A DNA stretch of 64,000 nt from Rhizobium sp. ZPR4 (GTDB lineage Bacteria > Pseudomonadota > Alphaproteobacteria > Rhizobiales > Rhizobiaceae). The translations under genes and the position numbers were made by a program. The stretch's first letter is position 1; each line of letters starts with the position of its first letter. The DNA is taken from the NCBI RefSeq assembly GCF_040215725.1, contig NZ_CP157968.1:620001-684000 (forward strand), read 5' to 3'. This document shows positions 25,663-34,327 of this stretch, piece after piece. The notes beneath the pieces were generated by a model. That model ran no database searches and was not told where the DNA came from. It saw nothing but the letters and a program-made list of their open reading frames with translations.

Positions 25663-26136
25663 ATGACACGAACCATCCATATCGCGCTCGACATCAACGG
25701 GCAGCGCCACGAACTCGATATCGAGCCGCGTGTGACGCTGCTTGATGCGCTGCGCGAGCATCTCTCGCTCACCGGCACCAAGAAGGGCTGCGATCAGGGC
25801 CAGTGCGGTGCCTGCACCTGCCATGTCGACGGCAAGCGTGTGCTCTCCTGTCTGACGCTGGCCGCGCAGGCCGAAGGCCGCAAGATCACGACGATCGAGG
25901 GCATTTCCAGCGAATCCGGCGATCTGCATCCGGTGCAGGCCGCGTTCATCGAGCACGATGCCTTCCAGTGCGGCTATTGCACGCCGGGCCAGATCATGTC
26001 GGCCGTCGCCTGCATCCGCGAAGGACATGCCGGTTCGGATACGGAAATCCGTGAATATATGTCCGGCAATCTCTGTCGGTGCGGGGCCTATAACAGCATC
26101 GTTGCGGCGGTGCGCCAGGCAGCGGAGGTGGCGTGA
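25663..26136 (+). CDS. paoA: 2Fe-2S subunit of a cytoplasmic aldehyde/heterocycle oxidoreductase (PaoA type)
   Basis: 157 residues with two [2Fe-2S] motifs: CDQGQCGACTC...C (~46-65) and CGYCTPGQ...CRCG (~105-144). E. coli PaoA has a long Tat leader; this one has none, so the enzyme is probably cytoplasmic. Translationally coupled (ATGA) to the FAD subunit. Symbol by similarity of the trio to PaoABC/YagTSR. Confidence 0.88.
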   Translation: MTRTIHIALDINGQRHELDIEPRVTLLDALREHLSLTGTKKGCDQGQCGACTCHVDGKRVLSCLTLAAQAEGRKITTIEGISSESGDLHPVQAAFIEHDAFQCGYCTPGQIMSAVACIREGHAGSDTEIREYMSGNLCRCGAYNSIVAAVRQAAEVA

Positions 26137-27119
26137 TGCGAAACTTCTCCTATCTGCGCGCCACATCGACAGCCGAAGCCGGTCAGGCGGCGCAACAGGC
26201 CGGCGCAATGATCCTGGCCGGCGGAACGACGCTGCTCGATCTCGCAAAATGTGGCGTGGGCGAGCCCGATACTGTCATCGATATCACCCATCTCTCCGGC
26301 ATGAGCGGCATCGCCGTTAACGCTGATGGCGCAACCATCGGCGCGCTTGCCAGGATGAGCGAGGTCGCCGACCACAAGGATATCCGCTCGGCGTTTCCGG
26401 CCGTTTCCGAATCTCTGTCTCTGGCCGCCTCCGCTCAGCTTCGCAACATGGCGACGATCGGCGGCAATCTCCTGCAGCGGACTCGCTGTTCCTATTTCCG
26501 CGATCCCGGCACCTTTCTCGCCTGCAACAAGCGAAGCCCCGGTTCCGGCTGTTCGGCAATCGGCGGCGTGACGCGCAATCACGCGGTGCTCGGGACAAGC
26601 GAGGCCTGCATCGCCTCCTATCCCGGCGATCTGGCGGTTGCCCTTGTCGCATTTGACGCTGTAGTGGAGACGGATAGCCGCAAGGTTGCCATCGACGATT
26701 TCTTCCTCGTTCCCGGCGACACGCCGAACAAGGAAACCGTCCTCAACCACGGCGAGATCATTACCGCCGTCACTATTCCTGCCTCCGCCGCTGCCCGGAA
26801 CTCCACCTATATCAAGATCCGCGATCGGCAGTCCTACGAATTCGCCGCTGCGAGCGCTGCCGTAGGTCTGGAGTTTGAAGCCGATGGCAGGACGGTCCGC
26901 GATATTCGCGTGGCAATCGGCGGGGTCGCCACGAAGCCTTGGCGGGCGCGTGATGTCGAGCAGGCGCTGATCGGCAAGACACTCACTCCGGAGGCCGTCG
27001 AAGCGGCCAGCCGGCTTGCCATGAGGGGTGCCGTCTCTCACGGCGGCAACCACTACAAGATCGAACTTGCGCCGCGTGTCATCGCCCGCGCCATTCTGAA
27101 GATGGGAGGTCTTGCATGA
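26133..27119 (+). CDS. paoB: FAD subunit of aldehyde oxidoreductase (PaoB type)
   Basis: 328 residues of the CODH/xanthine dehydrogenase FAD family: ILAGGTTLLDLAK and ATIGGNLLQRTRC. It carries the extra Cys set typical of PaoB for a [4Fe-4S] cluster (RTRCSYFRD, LACNKRSPGSGCSAIGG and SEACIASYPGD). Sits between the 2Fe-2S and molybdenum subunits with ATGA overlaps at both ends. Electrons would leave through this FAD to ferredoxin, NAD or oxygen. Confidence 0.9.
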   Translation: MMRNFSYLRATSTAEAGQAAQQAGAMILAGGTTLLDLAKCGVGEPDTVIDITHLSGMSGIAVNADGATIGALARMSEVADHKDIRSAFPAVSESLSLAASAQLRNMATIGGNLLQRTRCSYFRDPGTFLACNKRSPGSGCSAIGGVTRNHAVLGTSEACIASYPGDLAVALVAFDAVVETDSRKVAIDDFFLVPGDTPNKETVLNHGEIITAVTIPASAAARNSTYIKIRDRQSYEFAAASAAVGLEFEADGRTVRDIRVAIGGVATKPWRARDVEQALIGKTLTPEAVEAASRLAMRGAVSHGGNHYKIELAPRVIARAILKMGGLA

Positions 27120-29404
27120 CCATGATGGAACCCCGCAAACATGGCGATGCTTCCGACGGTACGGTCGGCGGTCGTCAGTCGCGCTTCGAAGGCAACATGA
27201 AGGTGACGGGGACTGCGACCTATGCGCTGGAATACCCGGTTGAAAATCTCGCCTATGCCGTTCTCGTCCAGAGCACGGTCCCGGCTGGTCGCGTCGTCAA
27301 GGTCGATGCTTCTGCCGCGCTCGCAATGCCGGGTGTGCTGCTCGTGCTGACGCCGGAGGACGATCTCGGCCTTAAACTTTCGGCTGACTGGGGCGGCAAC
27401 AAGCCGGCCGACGGTCCTTATTATCCGCTGCCGCGCGAAGTGCGCTTCAATGGGCAGTCGATTGCGGCCGTCGTCGCCGAAAGCCGCGAACTGGCGACGG
27501 AAGCCGCGAGGCTGGTGCGCGTCACCTATGAAGAGAGCAGCCACGTCGCCGACCTCAACGACCCGAATGCCGGTGAAGGCAAGCTCATGGAGCCGCTCTC
27601 TTCGAGCTGGGGTGATGCGGAGGCAGCCCTTGCCGCCTCGCCGGTGCGGATCGAGGCGGAATATTCGACGCCGCGTGAATATCACGTCGCGATGGAGCCG
27701 CACGGGCTGACAGCGAAATGGGATGGCGACCAGCTGACCATCTGGGAGCCGAGCCAGTGGTCGCATGGCATGGCGCGCATGTATTCCGAATGGTTCGACA
27801 TGCCCTATGAGAATGTCCGGATCATCTCCCCCTTCATCGGCGGCGGTTTCGGATCGAAGGGCGTGCCGCTTGCCTATGGGGCGGTCGCCGTTGCGGCTGC
27901 AAGAAAGCTCGGCCGACCGGTGAAACTCGCGGTCACCCGCCCGCAGAATTTCACGAGTTATGGCGGGCGTGCTGCGACCAGGCAGAAGATCGCGCTCGGC
28001 GCGACCGAGGATGGTATCTTGCAGGCGATCGTTCATCGCGGCGCTAGCGAAACCTCCGTCGATGCGGACTGGCCGGAGCAGACCGGGGCGGCAACGTCGA
28101 TCCTCTACAAGGTCGAGAATTTCTCCTCGCAGCATCGCGTCGTGCCGGTCAACAGCGTGACACCCGGCGCCTTGCGTGGACCGGGCAAGAACCCGAGCGC
28201 CTACGGCATCGAATGCGCTATCGAGGAACTGGCCTACAAGCTCGGCATGGACCCGCTCGAACTCAGGTTGAAGAACTATGCCGATCATGACTACCAGTCC
28301 GGAAAGCCTTGGTCGACGCGCCGGCTGCGCGAGGCGTTGACCGAAGGTGCCGAAGCTTTCGGCTGGTCGCGGCGCAGCCACGCGCCGCGCTCGATGCGCG
28401 ACGGCAAGACGCTGATCGGCTGGGGCATCGGCTGCGGCACCTTCCCCGTCATCCGCGCACCGAGCGAGGCGATGATCCGCATTCTCGGCAACGGCCGGGT
28501 CGAGGTCATCAGCGGCGCCATCGACATGGGGCAGGGGACCTATACGATCCTCGCCCAAAGTGCCGCGGAAGTCTTCGGCATTCCGGTGGATCAGGTCGAG
28601 GTTTACCTCGGCGATTCGCGCCTGCCGGGCGCGGCGATCGCCGGCGGATCGATGCTGGCCGGCTCGATCATGGGAGCCGTCCATAAGGCTGCGGTCGCTG
28701 CCCGCGACGAACTCATCGGCCTCGCGCTCAGCGATGCCAATTCGCCCTTCCGCGAGACGGGCGCAAACACGCTGAATTTCGCCGAGGGGCGCATCGCAGC
28801 ACCGCGCGGCGAGACGCCATCGCTGACGCTGGCGGAACTGATGTCTGCGTTGAAACGCGAGGAGATCGAAGTCCGGCGCAACACCCTGCCTGACGGTGCG
28901 ACCGCGCAGGAACTGCAGCAGGCCTGGACCACCATGGCTAGGGTTCAAGGGCCGACCATGGGCGATTATTCCATGCACAGCTGGTGCGCCCATTTCGCCG
29001 AAGTACGGGTCGACGAGGATTTTGGCACGGTGCGCGTCTCCCGCATGGTCTCTGCCTTCGATTGCGGCCGCCTCTACAATCCGAGACTGGTCGAAAGCCA
29101 GTGGCGGGGCGGCATCATCATGGGCATCGGCCAGGCGCTTCTCGAAGAGGGGTTGGTCGATCAGCGCAACGGGCGAACCGTCAACAACAATGTGGGCGAT
29201 TACCTCGTGCCGACGAATTCTGACATTCCGGACATCCAGGTGATCTCTGTCGGCGTCCCGGACCATCAGGCCTCGGCACTCGGCGGCAAGGGTGTCGGCG
29301 AAGTCGGCATCGTCGGCGTGGCGCCGGCGATCGCCAATGCCGTGTTCCATGCCACCGGCAAGCGCGTTCGCGATCTGCCGATCACATTGGAAAAGCTGCT
29401 CTAG
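27116..29404 (+). CDS. paoC: Molybdenum-cofactor subunit of aldehyde oxidoreductase (PaoC type)
   Basis: 762 residues. Motifs of xanthine-oxidase-family large subunits: PFIGGGFGSKG, PGALRGPGKNPSAYGIE, MGQGTYTILAQSAAE, and near the C-terminus GGKGVGEVGIVGVAPAIANAV with the catalytic Glu. Family members hydroxylate aromatic aldehydes or N-heterocycles. With paoAB forms a complete three-subunit enzyme. The MoCD-cytidine cofactor chaperone often found beside such genes (PaoD/XdhC) is not present here. Confidence 0.92.
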   Translation: MTMMEPRKHGDASDGTVGGRQSRFEGNMKVTGTATYALEYPVENLAYAVLVQSTVPAGRVVKVDASAALAMPGVLLVLTPEDDLGLKLSADWGGNKPADGPYYPLPREVRFNGQSIAAVVAESRELATEAARLVRVTYEESSHVADLNDPNAGEGKLMEPLSSSWGDAEAALAASPVRIEAEYSTPREYHVAMEPHGLTAKWDGDQLTIWEPSQWSHGMARMYSEWFDMPYENVRIISPFIGGGFGSKGVPLAYGAVAVAAARKLGRPVKLAVTRPQNFTSYGGRAATRQKIALGATEDGILQAIVHRGASETSVDADWPEQTGAATSILYKVENFSSQHRVVPVNSVTPGALRGPGKNPSAYGIECAIEELAYKLGMDPLELRLKNYADHDYQSGKPWSTRRLREALTEGAEAFGWSRRSHAPRSMRDGKTLIGWGIGCGTFPVIRAPSEAMIRILGNGRVEVISGAIDMGQGTYTILAQSAAEVFGIPVDQVEVYLGDSRLPGAAIAGGSMLAGSIMGAVHKAAVAARDELIGLALSDANSPFRETGANTLNFAEGRIAAPRGETPSLTLAELMSALKREEIEVRRNTLPDGATAQELQQAWTTMARVQGPTMGDYSMHSWCAHFAEVRVDEDFGTVRVSRMVSAFDCGRLYNPRLVESQWRGGIIMGIGQALLEEGLVDQRNGRTVNNNVGDYLVPTNSDIPDIQVISVGVPDHQASALGGKGVGEVGIVGVAPAIANAVFHATGKRVRDLPITLEKLL

Positions 29405-29415
29405 CGGCAGGAAGG

Positions 29416-29449
29416 TTCGAGCCGCATGCTTCATGCAATGCGGCTCGAA
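29416..29449 (+). terminator. Hairpin after paoC
   Basis: Perfect 12-bp stem TTCGAGCCGCAT / ATGCGGCTCGAA with a 10-base loop, 11 bases after the stop. No T run, so it may be an mRNA-protecting hairpin or a weak terminator. Confidence 0.5.
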
Positions 29450-29622
29450 TGCCTCCGCGCTGTCTCAACTCTGGCCCGTGAGTGGCTGACGTCGTGTTTC
29501 CCCTCGCGCCAACGCGTTGCCATTTCGGCAATGAGAGAGCCGAAAAACGGCGCTTCTTCAGAACGCTTCCTTTTGTCATAGTTCATCGAAAGCGCCCCCG
29601 AGAGCGCTGCGAGGCGAGCGTC

Positions 29623-29964
29623 ATGGCTTACGTAATCACCGAGCCCTGCATTGATACGAAGGATGGCGCCTGCACCGTCGCCTGTCCGGTCGATTGCATC
29701 TACGAGGGCGGGCGGATGTTCTATATTCACCCGGACGAGTGCATCAATTGCGGCCTCTGCCTTTCCGTCTGCCCCGTCGATGCCATTTTGTGGGATGAGG
29801 AGATGCCGACGGAGCGGTTTTTCCTGCGCGACGTCAACCGCGATTTCTTTGCTGATGGCGTGACCGGCTGGGGCGCACCCGGCGGCTGGGACAAGAGCCG
29901 GACGACCAGTCTTGACCATCCATTCGTGGCGGCTTACGGCACTGTGCCTGAAAATCGATTGTGA
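29623..29964 (+). CDS. fdxA: 7Fe ferredoxin (FdxA-like)
   Basis: 113 residues. A [3Fe-4S]/[4Fe-4S] pair is built from CIDTKDGACTVACPVDC and CINCGLCLSVCP, followed by the long C-terminal tail of FdxA-type ferredoxins. A cytoplasmic one- to two-electron carrier. Lies in the same direction 218 bases after paoC, and could serve as its electron acceptor or be independent; a hairpin lies between them. Confidence 0.9.
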   Translation: MAYVITEPCIDTKDGACTVACPVDCIYEGGRMFYIHPDECINCGLCLSVCPVDAILWDEEMPTERFFLRDVNRDFFADGVTGWGAPGGWDKSRTTSLDHPFVAAYGTVPENRL

Positions 29965-30030
29965 TGGGAAGAATAACCTGATCGGGCATCTCTGCGGCTG
30001 TTCCCACAGCGGTCGCCGCTTTTCACGATA

Positions 30031-31425
30031 TCAGGAGATCCCGGGCCAGCTGGCATAATAAGCGCGCGTCGCCTCTGATAATGCGTTGGCGAGCGGTCGT
30101 TGCTTTTCGAGTCTCGGCAGATCGGCCTTTGCCTGTACCAGGAGTTCGGATAGAGCGGCGTCGAAGTCGATGCCGGTCAAGTCACCCTCGCGCATCACCT
30201 CCCGGCCAGCGACGACGAGCCCTCTCGCATATCGGGCGCTCATGCGGGTCAACAGGACCTCTGCCTCGTCCATGTCATCGAACAGCGAGTCGGCGGTCAG
30301 GCCCTGATAATCGACGATGGTGTAGTCCTCCGCGTTCCTCGCGTTGATGATCTGCCTTCCAACCCGGATTGCTGCATCGAAGACATCCTTGGCCGTCAAC
30401 TGCCGCGTCAGGCTTCGTCCGCCGTGCAGGAGATAGAGGAGGCGCATCTCCCGCCAGAGATCCTGATCGTCGTCCAGCCCGGTGCCGTCGAGGCCAATAG
30501 CGAAGGCGGGGCCACCGTGTTCGATCGTGGATGCGATCGGCGCGATGCCTGAGCGAAGGCGCAGATTGGCGGTGGGATTGCTGACGATCTGCACGCCGCG
30601 CTCGGCAAGCAATTCCAACTCATCAGGACGCAATTGAACGCCATGAGCGACCGCGAGCCGAGGCGATAGGAAGCCTATTCTGTCGAGATAATTGACGACG
30701 CCCTCGGGAAAACGCCGGTCGAGCCAAAGGCGTTGGCGCGGGCTTTCGAGCAGGTGCATGTGAATGCGCCGATCATGATGCGCCGAAGCCTCGGCAATGG
30801 CCTCCAATAGCGCATTGGAGCACCATTGCGGCCCGATCGGCCCATACTGCACGTCGATCAGCGGGCTGGTGTTGGCGGCGGCGACCGCCTCGACGGCGGT
30901 TAACTGTGTCGAGATCGGCGCGTAGGTTGGAATGGTCGGCTCCAACGCCTGCCAGTCACTTGCCGGAAGAAAGGGTTTGAGCCGTTGCGGCCCGCCATCA
31001 TAGGCCCAGGCATCGTGGTCGAGCAGCGGGCAGGAGAGCCCAAGCCGAATACCGATATCGCTGGCGGCCCGCATGACAGCGCTTGCCTCGTCGACGAGAC
31101 GATCGACATTGAGCGAGTTGTGGCAATGCATGGTGGCGCCGACGCCGGTTCGGGCAAGCCGGCCGAAGGCGACGAGTGCCTCGAGATAGGGATCCGTGCG
31201 CGGCCGCAGCCTCAGGCCCGGTATCCACACTTCCAGAGCGTCGTCGACCGCGCCGAAATCGAGGGTGCGGATGCCATAGCCATGGTCATGGGCATTGACG
31301 GGCGCGGGGAGAATGAGATCGCCGGGCTCAGGACGAAGGGATTGGAAGACAGACGGCAGCTCCGCCGCTTCTTTAATCCTTTGGGCAGGCGCATGACCCG
31401 GATTGAGCAGCAATCGCATAGCCAT
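30031..31425 (-). CDS. Metal-dependent amidohydrolase / deaminase-like enzyme
   Basis: 464 residues with the complete amidohydrolase metal set: HxH in PVNAHDHGYG, His in HMHLLESPRQ, His in VAHGVQLRPDE and the final Asp in IGLDGTGLDDD, plus GATMHCHNS. The pattern LLAERGVQIVSNPTANLRLRSG resembles cytosine/guanine deaminases and atrazine-type chlorohydrolases (ATZ/TRZ group). Expected to hydrolyse a ring amine, amide or imine in the cytoplasm. Last gene of an eight-gene operon; GGAGG five bases before the ATG, 12 bases after the LysR stop. Confidence 0.85.
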   Translation of the reverse strand: MAMRLLLNPGHAPAQRIKEAAELPSVFQSLRPEPGDLILPAPVNAHDHGYGIRTLDFGAVDDALEVWIPGLRLRPRTDPYLEALVAFGRLARTGVGATMHCHNSLNVDRLVDEASAVMRAASDIGIRLGLSCPLLDHDAWAYDGGPQRLKPFLPASDWQALEPTIPTYAPISTQLTAVEAVAAANTSPLIDVQYGPIGPQWCSNALLEAIAEASAHHDRRIHMHLLESPRQRLWLDRRFPEGVVNYLDRIGFLSPRLAVAHGVQLRPDELELLAERGVQIVSNPTANLRLRSGIAPIASTIEHGGPAFAIGLDGTGLDDDQDLWREMRLLYLLHGGRSLTRQLTAKDVFDAAIRVGRQIINARNAEDYTIVDYQGLTADSLFDDMDEAEVLLTRMSARYARGLVVAGREVMREGDLTGIDFDAALSELLVQAKADLPRLEKQRPLANALSEATRAYYASWPGIS

Positions 31426-31437
31426 GATCTCCTCCCT

Positions 31438-32361
31438 TTATCGCGAGACCAGCGTGTTGATCTTCTCGGCAAATTTCGACAGTTCCTCGCCCATCGATTG
31501 GGCGACAACTTCGGTCGCATGGGTTAGCTGGCGACGTCGCGAGACGACGATGCCGACTTCGAGGTCCTGGAGCTTCGATCCCGCGATTGAAAGCGCGACG
31601 GCATCGCCGGCCTCCAGCTCGCGCAGCAGCCCGAGCGGCGTGAAGAAGGCGACACCTTCGCCTGATAGTATCATCGGTTTCAGCATCATCTGATTGTTCG
31701 TCGCGACAAGCGTGCGGCCGACGCGGTTGAGCGCGCCAAGTTCGACTGCGATCATCGAACTCATGACCTCGTTGTCGAGCTGCAGCAGCATATTGAACTG
31801 GGCGCATTCCTGCAGCGTTACCGATCTTTGCCGCGCCAGCGGATGGCTCTTGGCGACGATCGCCATCAGCGGCATGCGCACGCCGTGGATCAGCTTCATG
31901 TCGTGCGGCCGGGCAAGATCGAAGGTGACGCCGATATCGACATCGCCCTCGGCGAGAAAGCGGAAAATGTTGTTGTAATTATCGGTGCGGATGCGGAAAT
32001 CCACCGCCGGATGCTTCTTGTGAAAGCCGGAGACGAATTCTGGCAGGAACTGGATCGCAAGGCTGTCCAGGGCGGCGATGTGGACGCGGCCGGTATTCTT
32101 GCCGTGGAGATCGCCGAGATTGGATTTCATGATCTCATATTCGTGCAGCGTGTCCTTGGCGTGGCGCAGCACGATCTCGCCAGCCGACGTCAGCCGCAGC
32201 CCATCGGAAAAGCGCTCGAACAGCGGCGTTCCAAGCTCGTCTTCCAGCTTCTTGATCTGTCGGCTGACGGCGGAGGTCGCCACATGCAGCTCGTCGGATG
32301 CCTTGCGGATCGATCCGGAGCGTGCAACCTCGGCGAAATACTTCAGAATGCTGGCATGCAT
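31438..32361 (-). CDS. LysR-family transcriptional regulator
   Basis: 307 residues. N-terminal winged HTH: HASILKYFAEVARSGSIRKA, ELHVATSAVSRQIKKLEDELG and PLFERFSDGLRLTSAGEIVL; then a substrate-binding-like effector domain. Unusually it is transcribed inside the catabolic operon, between the hydratase and amidohydrolase genes, rather than divergently. It is the natural candidate to bind the palindrome at 38479-38495 ahead of the operon. Confidence 0.93.
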   Translation of the reverse strand: MHASILKYFAEVARSGSIRKASDELHVATSAVSRQIKKLEDELGTPLFERFSDGLRLTSAGEIVLRHAKDTLHEYEIMKSNLGDLHGKNTGRVHIAALDSLAIQFLPEFVSGFHKKHPAVDFRIRTDNYNNIFRFLAEGDVDIGVTFDLARPHDMKLIHGVRMPLMAIVAKSHPLARQRSVTLQECAQFNMLLQLDNEVMSSMIAVELGALNRVGRTLVATNNQMMLKPMILSGEGVAFFTPLGLLRELEAGDAVALSIAGSKLQDLEVGIVVSRRRQLTHATEVVAQSMGEELSKFAEKINTLVSR

Positions 32362-32396
32362 GAAAAGCCCTCGGCAATCTCGAAGCTATAGCATGC

Positions 32397-33173
32397 CTAT
32401 CTGCCGCGCCAAACGGGCGCCCGCTTCTCGCGGAAAGCCGCGACACCCTCCATGGCATCCTCGCTTTTCAAGGCCTTGATGAGCGCGGGTGTCCGCAACG
32501 CCTGCGCCTCTGCCGGGCTTAGATGTGCCGTGCGATTGACCGTCTGCTTAATCGCCCGCAGCGAAAGCGGAGCACAGGCAACGATATCGGCGACCCAGCG
32601 CTCGACGGCAGCGTCCAGCTCGGCAGCCGAAACGACTTCGTTGACGACGCCGAAACTCGCCATTTCCTGCGCGCTGAACTGCCGCCCCGTCAGCATCACC
32701 GCCATGGCACGGTTGAACGGAATCTTGCGCTGCAAGAGCACCATGCCGCCATCGAGCGGCATCCGGCCGACGCGGGCTTCGGGCAGACCGAAGCGCGCCG
32801 TCTCCACGGCAATGACGATATCGCAGCCAAGCACCATCTCGAAGCCGCCGCCCAGCGCATAGCCGTTGACGCGCGCAATCACCGGCACGTCGAGCGAGCG
32901 GCGGAAGGCGAGACCGCCAAAGCCGTTTTCCCGCCCGACCGTCCAGTAGTCGACACCGGAACTGCCGCTACCGCCTTTGAGGTCGGCGCCTGCGCAAAAA
33001 GCCTTTTCGCCGGAGCCGGTCAGGACGACGCAGCTGATGTCGTCGCGCGTCTCGATCTCCGTCCAGATCGACTCCAGCCTCGCCTCGGTCTCGGCATCGA
33101 CCGCGTTCATCCGGTCGGGGCGGTCGAGCGTGACGCGGGCAACGCGGTCTTCTACGGTGAAGGTAACGCTCAT
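32397..33173 (-). CDS. Enoyl-CoA hydratase/isomerase family protein
   Basis: 258 residues of the crotonase fold. Oxyanion-hole segment AFCAGADLKGG, and both catalytic Glu positions of true hydratases are filled: YALGGGFEMVLGCDI and FGLPEARVGRMP. Expected to hydrate or otherwise process an enoyl-CoA formed after the CoA-transferase and FAD oxidoreductase steps. ATGA overlap with the CoA-transferase gene. Confidence 0.9.
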   Translation of the reverse strand: MSVTFTVEDRVARVTLDRPDRMNAVDAETEARLESIWTEIETRDDISCVVLTGSGEKAFCAGADLKGGSGSSGVDYWTVGRENGFGGLAFRRSLDVPVIARVNGYALGGGFEMVLGCDIVIAVETARFGLPEARVGRMPLDGGMVLLQRKIPFNRAMAVMLTGRQFSAQEMASFGVVNEVVSAAELDAAVERWVADIVACAPLSLRAIKQTVNRTAHLSPAEAQALRTPALIKALKSEDAMEGVAAFREKRAPVWRGR

Positions 33174-34327
33174 GCGGCGTCTCCCTGCACCTCGGAAAGC
33201 GAGGCCAGAATTTCCTCATTGTGCTGACCGAGCTGCGGCGGCGCGATCCGCACGGTGACGTGGGCGGCCGACATGTCGATCGGCGAGCCGATCAGCCGGA
33301 TCGGGCCGGCGGCGGTCTCACCTGCCTCGAGGATCATTTTGTTGATGATCGTCTGCTCGTCCTTCAGCGCCTCGGGCAGCGAACGGACCGGCGCGCAGAG
33401 AATGTCGACGCCTTCCAGCCGTGCGATCCAATGCGCGGTGCTGTTTTTGGCGAAATTCTCGCGGAAGATCGCCTGCAACTCCGGCCGCCGCGCCATTTGC
33501 GAGTCGAAATCCTTGTATTGCGGATATTGCGAGAGGTCTTCGATCTCAAGCGCTTCGCAGATATCGCGCAAGGGGTTCGGTTTGAAAGCGCCGACCATGA
33601 CGATCGCGCTGTCCGTCGTCTCGAAGACGCCCGTCAGTGGGAAGGCGCCCCAGTTCAGGTCCTTCTGGCGCATCAGATGCGTCGTGCCTTCCTGCATCTG
33701 CATGGCGATCATGGAGTTGTAGAGGCTGACGGCGACCTGCTGTCCCTCTCCCGTCTTGTCGCGCTGCAGAAGCGCAAGCAGGATACCCTGTACGAGGTGC
33801 ATGCCGGCAGAATAATCGGCAAGCGGCGTGGCATAGATCGAGGTCGGATGGCTATTGTCGGACTTGCGGCGCATGACGCCGGAGACGGCCTGCGCCAACA
33901 CGTCCTGGCCGCCCTTATGCTGGTAGGGGCCGGTCAGCCCGAAGCCGGTGCCGACGGCATAGATCAGACGCGGATTGATCTTTTTCAGATCTTCATAGCC
34001 AAAGCCCATGCGCTCCATCACGCCAGGCCGGAAGTTGTTGACGACGACGTCAGCCGTCTCAAGCAGCGCCTGGACGGTCTTGCGGGCGCTGGCTTCCTTC
34101 AGATCGAGCGCCAGGCTCTTCTTGTTGCGGTTCAAGGAGCAGAAGACCGGGTTATTGAGCCCATCCGGATCGGAACCGAGCGACCAGCGCGAGAGATCGC
34201 CGATCTTCACCTTTTCGATCTTGATGACTTCGGCGCCGTAGTCGGCCAGAACCTGGGTGCAGGAGGGGCCGAGCATGACCTGCGTGAAATCGATCACGCG
34301 GATTCCGTCGAGTGGCAAAGTCGTCAT
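33170..34327 (-). CDS. Class III CoA-transferase (CaiB/Frc family)
   Basis: 385 residues. N-terminal LDGIRVIDFTQVMLGPSCTQVLADYGAEVIKIE is the family signature; the catalytic Asp is expected in ATPLADYSAGMH near residue 170. These enzymes move CoA from a donor acyl-CoA to a carboxylic acid, activating it for beta-oxidation-like steps. Coupled by ATGA to the FAD oxidoreductase upstream and the hydratase downstream. Confidence 0.92.
   Translation of the reverse strand: MTTLPLDGIRVIDFTQVMLGPSCTQVLADYGAEVIKIEKVKIGDLSRWSLGSDPDGLNNPVFCSLNRNKKSLALDLKEASARKTVQALLETADVVVNNFRPGVMERMGFGYEDLKKINPRLIYAVGTGFGLTGPYQHKGGQDVLAQAVSGVMRRKSDNSHPTSIYATPLADYSAGMHLVQGILLALLQRDKTGEGQQVAVSLYNSMIAMQMQEGTTHLMRQKDLNWGAFPLTGVFETTDSAIVMVGAFKPNPLRDICEALEIEDLSQYPQYKDFDSQMARRPELQAIFRENFAKNSTAHWIARLEGVDILCAPVRSLPEALKDEQTIINKMILEAGETAAGPIRLIGSPIDMSAAHVTVRIAPPQLGQHNEEILASLSEVQGDAA

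Noticed and set aside
27053..29434. 793-codon open frame antisense to paoC
   Set aside because: A by-product of GC-rich codon bias; paoC on the other strand has all molybdenum hydroxylase motifs and the antisense protein is Arg/His/Asp-rich with no recognisable domain or ribosome site.
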